A stretch of DNA of 64,000 bases, taken from the NCBI GenBank assembly GCA_002376845.1, contig DFOS01000007.1, forward strand, positions 1-64,000. Direction: 5' to 3'. Source of the stretch: Bdellovibrionaceae bacterium UBA3535 (GTDB lineage: Bacteria > Bdellovibrionota > Bdellovibrionia > Bdellovibrionales > UBA840). Under the pieces are notes generated by a model, which was given only the letters and a program-made list of their open reading frames with translations, was not told the origin of the DNA and did no database searches. Positions 61,519-64,000 of the stretch are shown piece after piece. The number at the start of each line of letters is the position of its first letter. The stretch's first letter is position 1. The position numbers were made by a program, and so were the translations under genes.

Positions 61519-62406
61519 ATGGAGATCTTTTTGCAAATTCAGGCAGGTGAAGATGCTGGAACAACCTATCAAATGACAGGGGTTGGACTTAGCATTGGTC
61601 GCTCACCAGAAAATGATATCACACTCAATGACATGAAAGTGAGCCGTAAACACGTACAAATTGACTTTGATGCGCAAGGAATGAAAGTTCGTAACTTAAG
61701 CAGCAAAGCTCCCATGTATGTGAATGGCCAAGAATGCAAAGAAGCCCATATGCAAGCGGGATCAGTATTAAAAATAGGTAATACAGAGTTGGTTTTAGTC
61801 TTACAAAACTCCCCCGCTGTATCGGAGCCGCAGGCGGTAAATAATGTTCAACCTCAAGTAGAAGAAAAGCAAAAACGTAGCCCTATTTTTTATATTTTGG
61901 TCTTGATTGTAATTGCTTTGGCTTACTTAGGCCTTTCCAATGAACCTAAAAAAGAAGATCCTATTACGTTGCGTGATCAGGAAATGATTCAAACGGAAAT
62001 TGAAGAAAGCAAAAAAATAGCGGAACAATTGGCTAATAAACGTCACACTTCTGGTAAGGAGACAAAGCAATATTTAGATGCACAAGAATCCTATTTAAAA
62101 GGATTCAGGGATTATCGAGAAGGTAACTACCCCAGAGCTATCACGAGCTTTGAGGCGGCAATTGCTCTATACCCCCACCACCCTTTAGCCAATGAATACC
62201 TCGTCCTAGCGAAAAGAAAACTGGGCGAAGAAATTCAATTTTATATGCAAGAAGGAAACCGCTTTTTTGAAAACAGTCAGTATAGAAAGGCTATTTCCTC
62301 ATACAAAACGGTAATGGTACTAATAAAGGATAAGAATAACCCTAATTATAAAGCAGCGAATGCAAAACTGCAGCAAGCAAGGGCTATCATCGAGGGGAAC
62401 TTCTAA
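61519..62406 (+). CDS. FHA-domain membrane protein with TPR-like C-terminus
   Basis: 295 aa from ATG 61519, which has no ribosome site; 305 aa if translation begins at ATA 61489 (see the AGGAGG entry). FHA domain at about 1-90 (LSIGRSPENDITL, VSRKHVQI; the SNGT-type loop is altered to SSKAPMYVNG). One helix (about 123-141), then TPR-like repeats (about 190-290, GFRDYREGNYPRAITSFEAAI and FFENSQYRKAISSYKTV). It pairs with the next gene, of similar design, and overlaps it (TAATG). A scaffold for assembly at the membrane is plausible. Confidence 0.83.
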   Translation: MEIFLQIQAGEDAGTTYQMTGVGLSIGRSPENDITLNDMKVSRKHVQIDFDAQGMKVRNLSSKAPMYVNGQECKEAHMQAGSVLKIGNTELVLVLQNSPAVSEPQAVNNVQPQVEEKQKRSPIFYILVLIVIALAYLGLSNEPKKEDPITLRDQEMIQTEIEESKKIAEQLANKRHTSGKETKQYLDAQESYLKGFRDYREGNYPRAITSFEAAIALYPHHPLANEYLVLAKRKLGEEIQFYMQEGNRFFENSQYRKAISSYKTVMVLIKDKNNPNYKAANAKLQQARAIIEGNF

Positions 62407-64000
62407 TGGCATTGCTTAAGGTATTTTCCCATTCTAATCATATCGCTAGCCTAGAGCTGATAGAGGGCAATGAGTACATCATTGGTCGTCAAAGTGATGT
62501 GGATTTAGTACTGCGAGATACTACTTTGTCGCGTAAACACTTACGTGTTTTTTATGATATGCATTGGCAAGTGGAAGTTCTATCGAAATATTCTGAGCTA
62601 GAATTTGATGGCGAGAAACTCAAGCATCTAGATCTTGATAGTGATAAGGAATTTTTAATACAAAGCTATCAGTTTGTATTTGTCATGCAGGAGGAAGCCG
62701 AGCAAGACCCGGCGGCAAACTTTGAGGAAGCAGAATCACCTTCTGCCGCCATAGATGACAATGCCTATGCAAATGCCGATGTTATAAATGATGACGACAC
62801 AAATGTAGATAGCCTAGAGGTAAGCCCTTATGTAAACATTTCGAATGATCTTGATGATTTTGAACCTAAAAAACTAAATGGCAAAGAATGGTGCATAGGG
62901 CGTAGCGCCGAGTGCGAAATACAGATAGAAGACAAGCAAGCTAGCAGAAAGCACTGCATGATCACACGCAACCATCACGAATTTTTCGTGCGCGATCTAG
63001 GCAGCTCCAATGGTACCTTCTTAAACGAGAAAAAGATGAAGCCTAATAAGATTGCACCACTTGTAAGTGGCGATGTTATCCAGATAGGCAAACATAGTAT
63101 TACCTTTGAACTCATTAACGAAGAAATCGCAAAAGAAATACAAAAATTTCCCGAGGCCGTAGCCCCGCCTAACCCCTTCGCTGTACCTAATCCATCTGTG
63201 AATATCCCAACAAATCATGGAAATGCGGCCGCGATACGTGTGGATAATAAACTAAAAACCAATAACCAACTAAATGATAAGAAAAAATTAATCTACGCCG
63301 CTATTGCTACTGTGGTAATTTTAGCCGCTATGTTTTACAAACCCACAGATACCACAAGTAAAGTGAGTAAAGATCCAGGCCAATCAGAAGCGAAACAAAG
63401 CGCTTTTGAGGCTTTGTCTACAGAAAATCAACAACTCGTACTTCGATTCTATGACAATGCCTACCGATATTACATTCAAGGTGACTATCAAAAATCTTTA
63501 AACGAAACGCAAAAGATTCACCGTCTTCTTCCAGAAGAGGGGTATTTGGATCTATCAGTAGATAAAGATTCAAAAAAATTGGAAAAACTCGCAAAGGCAG
63601 CCATCAAAATTCAAGCCGAGAAAGATGAAATTCGTCGTATGCAAGAGGAGCAACGGAAACTAAAAGAGCAAGTCGCGGCTATGGTGGATTATTGTGACAA
63701 GCAAGCAAAACCTGGCACTAGCGTGGAACAGGCTCACAACTGCCTAGCTAAAGTCTACGAATTAGATCCTGAAAATGTAGGAGCGAAAAGAATTATTCAA
63801 CGCCTAGAGCAAGAGGCCGAGCAAAGAATGCAAGCCCAGCGCAACCGTGCCGCTTATCAACAACAAGTGAACAAGGGTAAAAACTTGTTCAATCGTGCCC
63901 TACAGCTAGAAAAGAAAGATAAAATATTGGATGCGATCTCTGCCTACGATCGCCATCTGGCCTCATCTTATCCAGACCCTAGTAATTTAAAGAAAACTTC
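62406..64000 (+). CDS. Double-FHA membrane protein with TPR/coiled-coil tail (partial)
   Basis: An open frame from ATG 62406 (AGGGG upstream) runs off the right edge after about 531 codons with no stop. FHA 1 is at about 5-95 (IIGRQSDVDLVL, LSRKHLRV; its SNGT loop is missing). FHA 2 is at about 160-235 (CIGRSAECEIQI, ASRKHCMI, LGSSNGTFLNE). An acidic linker lies between them. A helix follows at about 295-311 (LIYAAIATVVILAAMFY), then TPR/coiled-coil segments on the outer side (about 345-531). The likely third member of the FHA set; the rest lies outside the window. Confidence 0.82.
   Translation, partial: MALLKVFSHSNHIASLELIEGNEYIIGRQSDVDLVLRDTTLSRKHLRVFYDMHWQVEVLSKYSELEFDGEKLKHLDLDSDKEFLIQSYQFVFVMQEEAEQDPAANFEEAESPSAAIDDNAYANADVINDDDTNVDSLEVSPYVNISNDLDDFEPKKLNGKEWCIGRSAECEIQIEDKQASRKHCMITRNHHEFFVRDLGSSNGTFLNEKKMKPNKIAPLVSGDVIQIGKHSITFELINEEIAKEIQKFPEAVAPPNPFAVPNPSVNIPTNHGNAAAIRVDNKLKTNNQLNDKKKLIYAAIATVVILAAMFYKPTDTTSKVSKDPGQSEAKQSAFEALSTENQQLVLRFYDNAYRYYIQGDYQKSLNETQKIHRLLPEEGYLDLSVDKDSKKLEKLAKAAIKIQAEKDEIRRMQEEQRKLKEQVAAMVDYCDKQAKPGTSVEQAHNCLAKVYELDPENVGAKRIIQRLEQEAEQRMQAQRNRAAYQQQVNKGKNLFNRALQLEKKDKILDAISAYDRHLASSYPDPSNLKKT

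Noticed and set aside
1..64000. CRISPR array, prophage, insertion sequence, rRNA or tRNA
   Set aside because: Looked for evenly spaced direct repeats, transposase or integrase motifs and T-loop motifs; none found by eye. A covariance-model tRNA scan would be decisive.

Overview
The window is about 64 kb of dense, roughly 40% GC (by eye) bacterial chromosome with no rRNA, tRNA, CRISPR array, insertion sequence or prophage that I could recognise. The gene content suggests a Gram-negative, flagellated, aerobic bacterium of the Bdellovibrionota (Bdellovibrio/Bacteriovorax-like). Pointers are: two short flagellins in tandem, a TIGR02147-type regulator coupled to a secreted protein, DivIVA in an LpxH-containing Gram-negative, a CcoN-CcoO fusion, FHA-domain proteins next to a TadC-like protein, and many small secreted proteins of unknown function. 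The N-acetylglutaminylglutamine amide (NAGGN) genes and a BCCT transporter suggest osmotic stress, possibly marine or brackish life. The taxonomic call is an inference.

Layout. 0-7 kb: outer-membrane and envelope proteins, coaE, a PEGA-domain Ser/Thr kinase and a long-chain acyl-CoA synthetase. 7-11 kb: a 45-aa membrane microprotein, nadK, recN, a 2OG-Fe(II)-oxygenase-like protein and lpxH. 11-18.5 kb (minus strand): pabA-pabB-pabC-DUF2288-ddl-ftsQ-ftsA-ftsZ, ending at a strong terminator; this is the distal part of a division/cell-wall cluster preceded by folate genes. 18.5-25.6 kb (plus): ASCH protein, small membrane protein, valS, rnr, and ubiB, whose start lies 125 bp inside rnr.

25.6-33.1 kb (minus): one tightly overlapping cbb3 oxidase operon ccoI-ccoS-ccoNO-ccoQ-ccoP-ccoG-tauE/safE. 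CcoP has a single haem motif. Beside it (33.2-34.2 kb) are a stand-alone sensor-like domain protein and an FNR-type regulator with a plausible Fe-S cysteine set. 34.2-42.4 kb: a lipoprotein, then the osmoprotection block: BCCT transporter facing M42 peptidase, ngg and asnO. 42.4-44.8 kb: a 26-aa membrane microprotein and two flagellin genes with structured leaders and a good sigma-28 promoter.

44.8-51.9 kb: a K+ channel with a C-terminal zinc-ribbon-like tail, two small secreted proteins, folA-thyA, an HD phosphohydrolase, an MFS transporter and an outer-membrane protein. 51.9-56.3 kb: an AT-rich accessory stretch with three small secreted proteins, a regulator/secreted-protein pair and two copies of a 65-bp repeat. 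56.5-58.7 kb (minus): maf-proC-divIVA. 58.7-64 kb (plus): a TadC-like T2SF protein, a DUF192 protein and three FHA proteins, the last running off the window.

Most interesting points: two genes where an ideal Shine-Dalgarno sequence is followed at normal spacing by AUA or AUC rather than AUG (FHA/TPR gene, BCCT gene); the long rnr/ubiB overlap; the coupled regulator/secreted-protein pair in the AT-rich stretch; the two microproteins; and the flagellin leaders.
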